Shown piece after piece: positions 1-8,055 of a DNA stretch of 22,105 nucleotides. The first letter of the stretch is position 1; every line of letters begins with the position of its first letter. Origin of the DNA: Neorhizobium sp. UBA3556 (GTDB lineage: Bacteria; Pseudomonadota; Alphaproteobacteria; Rhizobiales; Rhizobiaceae); NCBI GenBank assembly GCA_002376235.1, contig DFNX01000011.1, forward strand, positions 1-22,105, read 5' to 3'. The position numbers were made by a program, and so were the translations under genes. The notes beneath the pieces are model-generated. The model worked only from the letters and a program-made list of their open reading frames with translations, had not been told where the DNA came from and did not search any database.

Positions 1-77
1 GCGACATTTCCTCCAGCCATCATCGCGCACAGCGCGCCGCCGCCATGAGCGTATGGGCGGAAATCGCTCGGACCTGA
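1..77 (+). CDS. IS6-family transposase, C-terminal tail only (partial)
   Basis: Reading from base 3, the frame gives 24 residues, DISSSHHRAQRAAAM followed by SVWAEIART, and a TGA at 75-77. This is the C-terminus of the IS6-family transposase encoded by the complete copy at 9161-9862, with 19 of 24 residues identical by eye. The five differences (for example AQ for EL, and T for the final V) show that this is a related isoform, not a recent identical copy. No catalytic residue lies in the visible part. Whether the gene is intact cannot be judged from the window. Confidence 0.82.
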   Translation, partial: DISSSHHRAQRAAAMSVWAEIART

Positions 78-135
78 ACGGCAAGCCGAGCAGAAACCCA
101 GGCTGTCGCCCGACGGACATTAAGTTTACGATGCC
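1..135 (+). mobile_element. 3' end of an IS6-family insertion sequence (cut by window edge)
   Basis: The first 135 bases match, in reverse complement, the transposase-3'-end side of the complete IS at 9103-9912, both in the coding tail and in the terminal repeat. The end is the sequence attaagtttacgatgcc, finishing at 135. It is the same version of the terminal repeat (with taaa rather than tcaa) as the downstream end of the complete copy, which fixes this copy on the plus strand. The rest of the element lies left of the window. Confidence 0.85.
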
Positions 136-343
136 GGAGCGTGAGTTCACCGACAAGAGACTTTATGCCCGTCGATCAAACAACGTGACATCGCCGTTGC
201 TTCCGGTGGATGCGGCATCGAATCCGGAAGAAAATGTCCAGTCCTTGTTGAAGCAGATGGTCTTACGCGTGTTTTTCCTCGACAGTTAATCTGTTGGGAA
301 TTGGCGTTGTCGGATCATAGATGTGAAGTTCAGCCAGGTGATC
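136..343. other. Non-coding spacer between IS end and heparinase-like gene
   Basis: No convincing gene is seen in these roughly 200 bases. Short open frames cross it but have no recognisable protein and no ribosome binding site. It holds a 17-bp sequence at 179-195 (aacaacgtgacatcgcc) that recurs exactly at 9009-9025. A small palindrome, ggtgatctcacc (337-348), overlaps the stop codon of the next gene. There is no clear terminator with a T-tract. Confidence 0.5.
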
Positions 344-2284
344 TCACCCGAGCTTGATCGAAAGACCGAAAACCGCCTTTTCGATATCGACTGCATCGAA
401 GCCGATCTTGAACACGCGCGCTCCCCAGACATCGAGATGGCGAGGATCTGTGATTTCTATCGGTTCAACGCCGGTGATGCGAAGGTTGACCGGAGTGATA
501 AGAAGCGGGCGTTCCCTTCCATTTATCCGGCAAGTCCCATCCGTACCAACTGCTATTTCGCGATTGGATACATAAAGAGGAAGCTCAAAGCGGGTTAGCG
601 GTTCGCCCAGGTCGATCTCGTCGCGGATTTCGATTTCGGCCGCATCATGGTTGAAGCCGATATGCCGGACCATTCGCCGTGATCCGGGATCACTGAAATA
701 GGTGGGGCTGGCATCAAGAGACAGAAGGCTTCTGACGCCTTCGCGCCAATAGCTGACGTAGCGCGCCTGAAAACCTTTTCCCGCATGTTGCAGCCGACCG
801 TTGAAAGACGGAACGTTATGGCCTTTCGAACTGATATGCCACATGTCGTATCGCGTCTCGGTGAACGTGGCGCGTGAATAAGCCCCCTGCCCCAGATCGA
901 TGATCATCGGCTCACCATCCAGATAGACGCTGAAATGCCCCACATCGTTATGGGAGTGATGATTGACCTCCGGATCATTGCTGCCGGCGATTGCGCTCAG
1001 CATCAGCCCGACCCCAGGCTTTTCGTCCGATCGGGCAATCATCATCTGCATGTCGGCGAGCCAGACACTCATTTCGCAAGTTCTTGTCGCCGTCTTTCTG
1101 TTTTCCGGTGTCCAGAAAAGCAGGCGCGTCAGATGAACAAGAAACTGGCGGGCGTAGTCGTTGCGGCCCCTGCCTCGGCCCGGGTTCGCGAGCTTGTGTT
1201 TGGCCGAGCGGTCGATATCCTCGCCGACAAGACCGGACAGCTGATCTGAACCGATCAGGCTGGCATAGCGGCTCAAAAGTCCCTGATCGAGGTCAATCTT
1301 GAGACTACCGTCCGCAAAGTTGACGAAGAGATTGCTGCCGATGTTAAGCGGCAGGATATGCTCCCCGAAATTGCGGAATTTCTGATTGCCTCCCGCTTTT
1401 AGATCGATGCCGAAGCGCTCCTCGACAAGGCTGACAAAACCGGCAAGTCGACCGGCGCTGACGACCCAGTAGCCCGGACCTTCGATGCAGGCACCGGATG
1501 GCTCGATCGTGTCAAAGAAGCGTTGCATCGGCACCATCAGCTTCATGGCGATGGCAGCAAGTCGCTGGTCGTCGTCAACAGTGTAGCAGGCGGCAAGCAA
1601 AAGATTATGTGCGCACCATGCCGTCCAGTTGTTGCGGCCCAGATACCAGCCGTAATGTTTCGGCCCTTCCAGAAGCTGCAGCACACGGCGGTCGATTTCG
1701 CCTTGGACACGATAATAAAGCGAAGGCACGGTTGCGAGTAGGCTGTGTTTCAAGAGATAGCATGCCTCGGCCAGTGTCGCCGCAGTTTCGCAGGCGAAGA
1801 GGTCGAGATAGTCGTCTCCAGGGACTGGAAGCGGATCGTCTTCCTTCCAGGGATTGGGTTGCTTGAACATCACCATGTCATGCTGCCCGGCAAAGTTATG
1901 CGCGGGCACGCACCAGCTTATTTCGCTGAGGATTTCCCAGAGATAGTCGATGATTTTAGGAAGATAGGTTCCGTCGGCTTTCAGGCATTCGGCGATGACG
2001 AGATGGGAAAGTTCGTAGCGGCGGCGAAAGTAGTTCTCCTCGTAGAGAAGTCGATCGCCATTTGTCATGAAATTCATGTACATCGATCCGGTCAGCGGAT
2101 CGATCTCCTGATCCAGCAAAAGATCCGCGACGGCGACTACAGCCTCCGCCGCGACTTTCAGATTCGGATCAACGGCTACGGCCTTCCACTGAGAACGGTC
2201 CTGAATGCCGGGAAACGGCTTCCAGTTTCTGTTTTCGGACAATCCCTTGAGAAGTTGTTCGATCTTCATCGCGTCTTTGAACAT
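344..2284 (-). CDS. Heparinase II/III family polysaccharide lyase-like protein
   Basis: This 646-residue protein has the layout of heparinase II/III-type proteins: an N-terminal helical (alpha/alpha toroid) half and a beta-rich C-terminal half beginning with the diagnostic stretch NHHSHNDVGHFSVYLDGEP. That stretch is followed by IIDLGQGAYS and by a Trp/His-rich segment. Families with this fold (for example PL15 and PL21 polysaccharide lyases) cleave uronic-acid-containing glycans by beta-elimination. The exact substrate cannot be read from sequence. I see no signal peptide at the N-terminus (MFKDAMKIEQLLKGL), so a cytoplasmic role on imported oligosaccharides is likely. The gene follows the ABC transporter genes on the same strand after a gap of about 75 bp and is probably their last operon member. 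An alternative start is the Met at residue 6. The stop lies about 210 bp from an IS end, and the gene looks full length. Confidence 0.82.
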   Translation of the reverse strand: MFKDAMKIEQLLKGLSENRNWKPFPGIQDRSQWKAVAVDPNLKVAAEAVVAVADLLLDQEIDPLTGSMYMNFMTNGDRLLYEENYFRRRYELSHLVIAECLKADGTYLPKIIDYLWEILSEISWCVPAHNFAGQHDMVMFKQPNPWKEDDPLPVPGDDYLDLFACETAATLAEACYLLKHSLLATVPSLYYRVQGEIDRRVLQLLEGPKHYGWYLGRNNWTAWCAHNLLLAACYTVDDDQRLAAIAMKLMVPMQRFFDTIEPSGACIEGPGYWVVSAGRLAGFVSLVEERFGIDLKAGGNQKFRNFGEHILPLNIGSNLFVNFADGSLKIDLDQGLLSRYASLIGSDQLSGLVGEDIDRSAKHKLANPGRGRGRNDYARQFLVHLTRLLFWTPENRKTATRTCEMSVWLADMQMMIARSDEKPGVGLMLSAIAGSNDPEVNHHSHNDVGHFSVYLDGEPMIIDLGQGAYSRATFTETRYDMWHISSKGHNVPSFNGRLQHAGKGFQARYVSYWREGVRSLLSLDASPTYFSDPGSRRMVRHIGFNHDAAEIEIRDEIDLGEPLTRFELPLYVSNREIAVGTDGTCRINGRERPLLITPVNLRITGVEPIEITDPRHLDVWGARVFKIGFDAVDIEKAVFGLSIKLG

Positions 2285-2358
2285 TTCGATAATCCCAATC
2301 GGGCAGCGCCGCCGGTTCTATAACCGGCCGGCACGCCACTTCCGTTATTTCTGATGGT

Positions 2359-3462
2359 TCAACTGTCTTCGCGCAGACGGATGCGTTTTCCGCTTTCCGC
2401 TTCGAATACGCGCACCTTGGAATGGTCCGGGATAAGCGTAACGGTCTGTCCCGCTTCCAGAGGCCGTTGCTCCTTGAAGGCGGCGGAGACGCGGAACCCC
2501 TTCGCATCCGAAAGGATCACCATGTCCGATCCGGTATTTTCGACGGCGTGAATGGTGGCGACGATACCACCTTCCTGCCGGCCAGCAGCGATTCCGACAT
2601 GCTCCGGCCTGATGCCATAAAGGATTGCCTGCCCCTCCCTGAAATCATGGGCGAACCCAAGTCGCAACAATGCGCCGTCTACGAGGCGCGCTGCAGCTTC
2701 ACCGCCCTTTATTTCCACACGGGCCTCGATCAAATTGATCGACGGCGTGCCGAGAAAGCTGGCGACAAAGGTGTTGACCGGATCGTTGTAGAGCGTCAGC
2801 GGCGGCCCTGCCTGTTCCACCCGCCCATCCCGCAGCACGACGATCTTCTGGCCAAGCGTCATGGCTTCGACCTGGTCATGCGTCACGTAGATCGAGGTCG
2901 TACCAAGGCGTTTGTGCAGGTCAGCGATTTCTCCACGCACCTGGACACGCAGCTTGGCATCCAGATTTGACAGGGGTTCATCGAACAGAAATACCGAAGG
3001 ATCGCGCACGATCGCGCGGCCCATCGAGACACGTTGCCGCTGACCGCCGGACAGTGCCTTTGGAAGACGATCGAGCAACGGCTCCAGTTCGAGCATGCGC
3101 GCCGTCTGCCTTACCTTTTCCGCGATTTCAGCCTTCGGCATTCCCGCGAGTTTTAGCGCAAACCCCATGTTTTCGGCGACGGTCATCTGCGGGTAGAGCG
3201 CGTACGTCTGGAACACCATCGCGATATCCCGCTGTTTCGGGGCGAGCTCCGTGACATTCTTACCGTTAATCGAAACGGTTCCGCTCGAAACCTCTTCCAG
3301 GCCGGCAATGATCCGAAGCAGGGTCGATTTACCCGATCCAGAAGGACCGATCAGGACGCAGAACTCTCCGTCTTCGATCTCAAGAGCGACATCATGAATG
3401 ACATCGACAGCCTTGAAGGACTTGTTGACATTGTGAAGGCTAACTGAACCCATTTTATTCAC
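2359..3462 (-). CDS. ABC transporter ATP-binding protein, carbohydrate type (MalK/UgpC-like)
   Basis: This 367-residue protein is the ATPase that powers a carbohydrate importer at the inner face of the membrane. It shows Walker A (GPSGSGKST, residues 39-47), the Q-loop (VFQTYALYP, about 83-91), the signature LSGGQRQRVSMGRA (137-150), Walker B with the D-loop (VFLFDEPLSNLD, 157-168) and the H-loop (YVTHD, H195). The last third is the TOBE/MalK-type regulatory extension expected for CUT1-family ATPases, and the length is typical. The chosen start is GTG with AAAGG five bases upstream. An ATG three codons later (3453) is equally possible. The start lies 14 bp from the stop of the upstream permease gene, so the genes are co-transcribed. 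Confidence 0.93.
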   Translation of the reverse strand: MNKMGSVSLHNVNKSFKAVDVIHDVALEIEDGEFCVLIGPSGSGKSTLLRIIAGLEEVSSGTVSINGKNVTELAPKQRDIAMVFQTYALYPQMTVAENMGFALKLAGMPKAEIAEKVRQTARMLELEPLLDRLPKALSGGQRQRVSMGRAIVRDPSVFLFDEPLSNLDAKLRVQVRGEIADLHKRLGTTSIYVTHDQVEAMTLGQKIVVLRDGRVEQAGPPLTLYNDPVNTFVASFLGTPSINLIEARVEIKGGEAAARLVDGALLRLGFAHDFREGQAILYGIRPEHVGIAAGRQEGGIVATIHAVENTGSDMVILSDAKGFRVSAAFKEQRPLEAGQTVTLIPDHSKVRVFEAESGKRIRLREDS

Positions 3463-3476
3463 CCGAACCTTTCGCT

Positions 3477-4316
3477 TCAGCCCTTGACCGCGCCGGACAT
3501 CAGCCCGCGATTGAACTGTTTCTGAAGCAGGAGATAGACGACGATGCAGGGCACCGTGGCGACGACTGTGACGGCGATGAAGATGTTTTGCTGCAGGACC
3601 TCGTCTACTCGCAGAGAGCGCAGGATGACGGGGAGCGTGTAGAGATTGCGGTCATCGACGGCGATCAACGGCAGCAGATACTGATCCCAGATCATCAGGA
3701 ACCCGAAGATGGTTGCCGTGCCGAGGGCCGGCCTGACGAGTGGCAGTACCACACGCCAGAAGATCTGCAGTTCATTGGCCCCATCGACGCGCGCCGCATC
3801 TTCAAGGTCACGAGGGATCGCCTTCATGAATTCCGTCAGGAGGAAGACGGAGAAGGCCCAACCGACGACCGGCAGGATCATCGCCGCATAGGTGTTGTAG
3901 ATCGACGTATGCAAGAGCGGAAGTTCCGCATGCAGGATGAGATAGAGCGGGATCGCGATGACCTCGTCGGGCAGCATCATGGTCGAGATAATCGCCAGGC
4001 TGACGATGGCTGCACCGCGAAACCTCTTCCGCGCCAGCGCATAGGCGGCCAGAGCACTGACGAGTGTCTGCAGCACTGTTGCAATCGCAACGACGAACAA
4101 TGAGTTGAAAAGGTAGATCCAGATTTTGACTTGAGACCAGGCGTAGATGAAGTGGTCAAAAGTCGGATTGCTCGGCCACAGCACAAGCTGACCCGGCTGA
4201 ACGGTATTCTTGGTGAAGGCAGTCGCCAGTATCCCCCAGAAGGGACCGCAGAATACGATGAGCAGCAGGGCGTAGACCAGACCGCGGGCGATGCGTTGCG
4301 GGATTGTCATTTTCAT
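3477..4316 (-). CDS. ABC transporter permease, carbohydrate type (MalG/UgpE-like)
   Basis: This 279-residue integral membrane protein has about six hydrophobic segments. It carries the cytoplasmic EAA loop that docks on the ATPase (IPRDLEDAARVDGANELQIF, followed by RVVLPLVRP). It is one half of the transmembrane channel of the importer. The N-terminus (KMTIPQRIARGLVYALLLIV) begins with a short basic stretch and a first membrane helix, as in MalG-type permeases. A GAGGAG ribosome binding site sits 6 bp before the ATG and overlaps the stop of the preceding permease gene (10-bp gap). This arrangement indicates translational coupling and paired stoichiometry. Confidence 0.92.
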   Translation of the reverse strand: MKMTIPQRIARGLVYALLLIVFCGPFWGILATAFTKNTVQPGQLVLWPSNPTFDHFIYAWSQVKIWIYLFNSLFVVAIATVLQTLVSALAAYALARKRFRGAAIVSLAIISTMMLPDEVIAIPLYLILHAELPLLHTSIYNTYAAMILPVVGWAFSVFLLTEFMKAIPRDLEDAARVDGANELQIFWRVVLPLVRPALGTATIFGFLMIWDQYLLPLIAVDDRNLYTLPVILRSLRVDEVLQQNIFIAVTVVATVPCIVVYLLLQKQFNRGLMSGAVKG

Positions 4317-4326
4317 CGGATGCTCC

Positions 4327-5208
4327 TCAGGTCCGATCGATACGGTTCTTCACGGTGACATGCACAACGGTCAGGCACACGGTGAAGGCAAACAGCAAGA
4401 AGGAAACCGCTGAGGCATAGCCGTAGTCGAAGCGTTCGAAACCTGCTTTGAATATATTGGTCATTATGACTTCGGAGGCATCCGCCGGGCCGCCGCCGGT
4501 CGTCGTGTAGACCTCGGTGAAGACGCGGAAGCCGCGAATGAGCGAGAGCATGATGACGACGGAGAATGCCGGAACAAGGCCTGGAATGGTGACGTGCCAG
4601 AGTTTTCGCAACGCGCTCGCACCATCAACGGATGCGGCATCGTAAAGCTCGCGGTTGATGCTTGCGAGACCCGCGATGAAGATCATCATGTTGTACGGAA
4701 CGTTTTTCCAGATCTGCATCAGAATGACGATGAAGAGGGCCTGATCGGGATCGGACATGAAGCCCTGAGGGCCAATCGCGAAAACGCCGAGCATCTGGTT
4801 CACGACACCCGTTGCGCCAGGATAGAACAGAATACGCCAGATCTCCGCCAGAACCGCGATCGAGGTCACCGCCGGAATGAAGATCGCGGTGCGGATCAGC
4901 CTTATGTGACGGGCCTGACCTTCAAGCGCCAGCGCGACCGCGAAGGCAAACAGACCGCCTGCAATTGTTGTCGAGACAACATAGATCAGTGTATTCGCCG
5001 TTGCGGCATGCAGGGCGCTGTCGGAAATGGCGCGTTCAAAATTGGCAAGGCCGACCCATTGATCCGATCCGGAGAACCGCACCTTGTAGAAGCTCATGAA
5101 CAGCCCCTTTATGATGGGCACGAACTTGAACCAGGTGAAGATGATCAAGGCCGGAGCCAGAAACAGCCAGGGAACGATCCATCTCAGACGTTTAGAGTGA
5201 AACCACAT
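4327..5208 (-). CDS. ABC transporter permease, carbohydrate type (MalF/UgpA-like)
   Basis: This 293-residue membrane protein is the second channel subunit. The first helix follows a basic N-terminus (HSKRLRWIVPWLFLAPALII). The EAA-type loop reads ELYDAASVDGASALRKLWHV, followed by TIPGLVP. The signature FVPIIKGLFMSFY after the first helix is typical of CUT1 permeases. A strong GGAGGAG ribosome binding site precedes the ATG. The gene is separated from the upstream binding-protein gene by 163 bp containing several hairpins, and from the downstream permease by 10 bp. Substrate cannot be inferred from the permease itself. Confidence 0.92.
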   Translation of the reverse strand: MWFHSKRLRWIVPWLFLAPALIIFTWFKFVPIIKGLFMSFYKVRFSGSDQWVGLANFERAISDSALHAATANTLIYVVSTTIAGGLFAFAVALALEGQARHIRLIRTAIFIPAVTSIAVLAEIWRILFYPGATGVVNQMLGVFAIGPQGFMSDPDQALFIVILMQIWKNVPYNMMIFIAGLASINRELYDAASVDGASALRKLWHVTIPGLVPAFSVVIMLSLIRGFRVFTEVYTTTGGGPADASEVIMTNIFKAGFERFDYGYASAVSFLLFAFTVCLTVVHVTVKNRIDRT

Positions 5209-5226
5209 ATGCTCCTCCGCTTGGCA

Positions 5227-5322
5227 CCAGGATATCCTGGCGAGCGTCAGGCGACGCTCGGGCGATAAAATTGCGAGTTCTTGCTGTGGGAAATGCGCCA
5301 GCTTGGCTTTGCTGGCTGGCGC
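5227..5322 (-). promoter_or_regulatory. Intercistronic hairpins between binding protein and permease genes
   Basis: The 163-bp gap in the ABC operon holds three inverted repeats. They are a 14-bp palindrome ccaggatatcctgg (5227-5240), an 8-bp stem with 4-base loop, cgagcgtc/gacgctcg (5241-5260), and an 8-bp stem with 12-base loop, gcgccagc/gctggcgc (5295-5322). None has a T-tract. In binding-protein-dependent transporter operons such structures commonly protect the upstream binding-protein mRNA and lower expression of the permease genes. That role is inferred here. Confidence 0.6.
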
Positions 5323-5371
5323 CGCGTCGCGGAAAAAGACCGGTGCGCGGCGCCGACTTTTTCGGCGACGG

Positions 5372-6661
5372 CTACTTGGCCAGCACGCCCTGAAGTTTCA
5401 GTTCCGCGTCGAGAGCCTTGTCCAGGTTTAGCAACCCTGACGTAATGTCAGAGTTACAGCTGGAAAGGATCTGGTTGAGGCCATCAGCCGCGACCTGACG
5501 GATCGGCTTCCAGTTCGGTACGCGCGGAAAATAGCGGGCGTTCGTGGCATAAAGATCGGCGAAGACACCCCAGGCCGCATCAGGCTGAACCTTTCTCACA
5601 TCGACATTCTTGTTGACCGAAAGGCGGACGATGGCGTTGTCACCGGTACCGGCGGCCATACCGGTTTCCTGCCCCTTCTTCGAGACCAGATATTCGACAA
5701 ACTGTTTTGCCTCTGCTTCGTGCTTTGTTGACGCCATGACGAAGGCGGCTTCCCCTTCGGCGAGTTCGGCCTGGCCGGCAGGCCCCGCGGACGGGGCAAC
5801 AACCTCGAACCTGTCGCGTCCCGGTTCACGCGTGAATGCCGCAATATGATACGGCCCGGAGCGGAAGATGCCCCCTTGTCCCGAAACGAAAACTGGCAAT
5901 GTGTCACCAGTAGTCGACGTGATAGCGGCTGGCTGCGCATAGCCGTCGCAGATCATCTTGCGTGCGAAGGTCACTGCCTTTTCGACTGCCGGCGTGGCCA
6001 TTGATGAAACATAGGCGTCACCCTTCTGCTGAAGAAAATCGCCGCCGGCTTGCCAGATCAGATCGGACATGAACCAGGATGCATAACCACGGGTGCCGGA
6101 AAGCGGCATGACATAGCCGTAGGTATCCTTCTTGCCGTTCCCGTCAGGATCGTTCTCCGTGAAGGCTTTCGCCAGATTATAGAGATCGTCCCAGGTTTTG
6201 GGTACATCGTAACCGAGCTTCTCGCGCCAATCTTTCCGGATAAAGACCGCGAATGCCTGTGCCGAAGTCGGCACCCCGTAGTAGTTTCCATCGGCGGCCT
6301 GAACGCTATTCCAGGCGACGTCATGGAGTTCATTTCCTCCCTTTAGCGAGGCGCGATCGACTTGCTTGACAATTTCCATGTCCAGCAATTGCCCCATGAA
6401 GGTTGCGTCGTTGACAACGAGGTCAGGCAGGCTACCGCCCGCAGCGGCGCGGGTAAGACGCGTTTCAAAGTCGATATTCGCGAGAAATAGATCGACCTTG
6501 ATGCCGGTCTCGGCTGTGAAGCCGTCAATGATACGTGTGATTGTCGGCCGCTCTGCATCGCCGTATCGCATCCAGACATTGATTGTCTCGGCAGAATACG
6601 CCGTGGACACCATCGTCGTGCCTGCCAATGCTGTAAACGCGAACGCCATTATCTTCTTCAT
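5372..6661 (-). CDS. ABC transporter periplasmic carbohydrate-binding protein (SBP family 1)
   Basis: This 429-residue protein captures the sugar in the periplasm and delivers it to the permeases. It starts with a Sec signal peptide (MKKIMAFAFTALAGTTMVST, with cleavage probably after AYSA, near residue 24). The mature part opens with ETINVWMRYGDAERPTI, typical of extracellular solute-binding protein family 1. A loop rich in acidic residues, NDPDGNGKKDTYGY, is often seen in this family. The start is supported by GAGGAGG six bases upstream of the ATG. It is first in the transporter operon, opposite the LacI-type gene, and should be the most strongly expressed member. The ligand is unknown; the neighbouring lyase-like and lactonase-like genes suggest an acidic oligosaccharide. 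Confidence 0.93.
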   Translation of the reverse strand: MKKIMAFAFTALAGTTMVSTAYSAETINVWMRYGDAERPTITRIIDGFTAETGIKVDLFLANIDFETRLTRAAAGGSLPDLVVNDATFMGQLLDMEIVKQVDRASLKGGNELHDVAWNSVQAADGNYYGVPTSAQAFAVFIRKDWREKLGYDVPKTWDDLYNLAKAFTENDPDGNGKKDTYGYVMPLSGTRGYASWFMSDLIWQAGGDFLQQKGDAYVSSMATPAVEKAVTFARKMICDGYAQPAAITSTTGDTLPVFVSGQGGIFRSGPYHIAAFTREPGRDRFEVVAPSAGPAGQAELAEGEAAFVMASTKHEAEAKQFVEYLVSKKGQETGMAAGTGDNAIVRLSVNKNVDVRKVQPDAAWGVFADLYATNARYFPRVPNWKPIRQVAADGLNQILSSCNSDITSGLLNLDKALDAELKLQGVLAK

Positions 6662-6783
6662 GGGAAACCTCCTCTAAAGTTACCACTTGCCCTGCAGGCC
6701 TCCAGAACATGACTTACGTGCTGTTCCCGGCGCAGCCTTTCTCCTCATCGGCAATTGCTCTTAGCATGACTGAACGAGGAGTA

Positions 6784-6791
6784 AAACGTTT
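6784..6791. promoter_or_regulatory. Candidate LacI-family operator for the transporter operon
   Basis: The sequence AAACGTTT is a perfect palindrome with the central CG pair characteristic of LacI/PurR-family operators. It lies about 120 bp upstream of the binding-protein start codon in the divergent region controlled by the adjacent LacI-type gene. On the minus strand a TTGCAA and an A/T-rich stretch lie just upstream, so the site could overlap the operon promoter. Binding is inferred, not shown. Confidence 0.5.
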
Positions 6792-6819
6792 AACTTACAT
6801 TTTTTTGCATGGCGCGCGC

Positions 6820-6848
6820 TTGCAATGATGATACAGATCAAGTGATAT
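6820..6848 (+). promoter_or_regulatory. Weak candidate promoter for the LacI-type gene
   Basis: TTGCAA (6820-6825), 17 bases, then TGATAT (6843-6848) reads as a sigma-70-like promoter on the plus strand, about 100 bp before the LacI-type start codon. The match is modest. TTGCAA is itself palindromic and could equally serve the opposite strand. Confidence 0.3.
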
Positions 6849-6927
6849 GATATATATCCGCTACTTTGGGCTTTAGGGGGAGGCTCGAAGCCGATCGGAC
6901 GTTCCGCCAAGCCATAGAGTTTCAAAA

Positions 6928-6941
6928 GGAAAGCGCTTACC
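6928..6941. promoter_or_regulatory. Candidate LacI-family operator overlapping the regulator's ribosome binding region
   Basis: GGAAAGCGCTTACC is palindromic except for one base pair and has the central CG expected of LacI-family operators. It sits immediately before the LacI-type start codon at 6945, within its ribosome binding region. This position suggests autorepression. Confidence 0.5.
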
Positions 6942-6944
6942 TGC

Positions 6945-7943
6945 ATGACACGCCGAAAAAGACCGACCATCCGGGATGTTGCGGATAGAGCCGGCGTATC
7001 GATTGCGACGGTCTCGAAATACGTAAATGGACAACAGTCGTTCTCGCAGGCTGTAGAGCGAAAGTTGCGAGACGCCATCGACGCGCTGGGTTACACCCAG
7101 AACGTGTTGGCCCGAGCGATGGTGACCGGCCGCACGACCGCAGTAGGGCTTGCGGTGATGGATCTCGCCAACCCTCACTATTCGAATGTCGTCAAAGGCG
7201 CCAATCGCGTCGCTTTGGCAAATGGCTACAACCTTTTTGTCGTGGATATGGAAGAAAGCATCGCTGCGGTTCGTCCGTTGCTGGAAGCCTTGGCTCCGCG
7301 CACGGATGGATTGATCGTCACCGCCCGAATTCCGAAGGATGTTACCGACTGGCTGGCTGAACTCGACAAACCGGTTGCCTTTCTCGGGCAGCCGGAACGC
7401 GATGATGTTCTCACTGTCGGGACGGATAGCGTGGAGGTTGCCGCCCTCCTCGCACAATATCTTGTCCGGCAGGGTTTCAAGAGGTTTGGCTATGTTGGCT
7501 ATTCGCGCGCACCGTCGAGTGCCGACCGTCTTCGTGGATTGAGGCAGATCCTGGAACCGGCAGGTATAGAACTTCTTATCTTCGACATAGATCAGCCGAC
7601 AGATGAGGCGGGCGAACGAGCCGCAGCTCGGGTGTTGCTGCGCCCGGATCGGCCTGACGTGATTATCGGCTGGAACGACCTTGTGGCAATCGGCATGATG
7701 AACGAGGCCCGCTCGCTTGGTTTCAAGGTGCCCGAGGACGTGGCATTCGCCGGCGTCGATAACATTCCGATCGGCCGCTATGTCACGCCTGGGTTGACGA
7801 CGGTCGACGTCTGCAGTCAGGCAACCGGCGAGGTGGTGATGAAGAAGATTATTGCGATGATCGAAGACAAACCCCAACCGAACGACCTCGCGCTTGAACC
7901 CGCACTCATCATCCGCGCATCCACGCAGCGGCCGGTCATCTGA
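6945..7943 (+). CDS. LacI-family transcriptional regulator
   Basis: This 332-residue regulator has an N-terminal helix-turn-helix (PTIRDVADRAGVSIATVSKY, residues 7-26) and the LacI hinge region. The effector domain resembles a periplasmic binding protein (GLAVMDLANPHYSNVVKGA, and later IIGWNDLVAIGMMNEARSLG and PEDVAFAGVDNIP). Proteins of this family usually repress neighbouring sugar-use genes until an inducer sugar binds. The gene is divergent from the ABC operon, and both starts flank palindromes with a central CG. It therefore most likely controls the transporter/lyase operon and perhaps the downstream SMP-30 gene. AAGGA lies 14 bp before the ATG, which is rather far; no better start is seen because the helix-turn-helix begins at once. 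Confidence 0.93.
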   Translation: MTRRKRPTIRDVADRAGVSIATVSKYVNGQQSFSQAVERKLRDAIDALGYTQNVLARAMVTGRTTAVGLAVMDLANPHYSNVVKGANRVALANGYNLFVVDMEESIAAVRPLLEALAPRTDGLIVTARIPKDVTDWLAELDKPVAFLGQPERDDVLTVGTDSVEVAALLAQYLVRQGFKRFGYVGYSRAPSSADRLRGLRQILEPAGIELLIFDIDQPTDEAGERAAARVLLRPDRPDVIIGWNDLVAIGMMNEARSLGFKVPEDVAFAGVDNIPIGRYVTPGLTTVDVCSQATGEVVMKKIIAMIEDKPQPNDLALEPALIIRASTQRPVI

Positions 7944-8055
7944 AATGTCGGTTAGCCGACTGTGCCCTGCCGGTCCGCCGCTTGTTAAGCTCCGTTTTTA
8001 TAGCGTTGCATGTTCTCGCAAGAGATTTCCGGACATCAATAAAAGGATCTCGTAT

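Noticed and set aside
53..598. Small plus-strand open frames (53-289, 323-598) near the left end.
   Set aside because: The first overlaps the IS tail and spacer without a ribosome binding site or recognisable protein. The second lies antisense to the heparinase-like gene.
1745..2323. 192-codon plus-strand open frame opposite the heparinase-like gene.
   Set aside because: It lies wholly across a well-supported gene on the other strand and has no family features. It is a shadow of high-GC coding sequence.
6873..7877. 334-codon minus-strand open frame opposite the LacI-type gene.
   Set aside because: The plus strand encodes an unmistakable LacI-family protein. The minus-strand product is Arg/His/Cys-rich and matches nothing.
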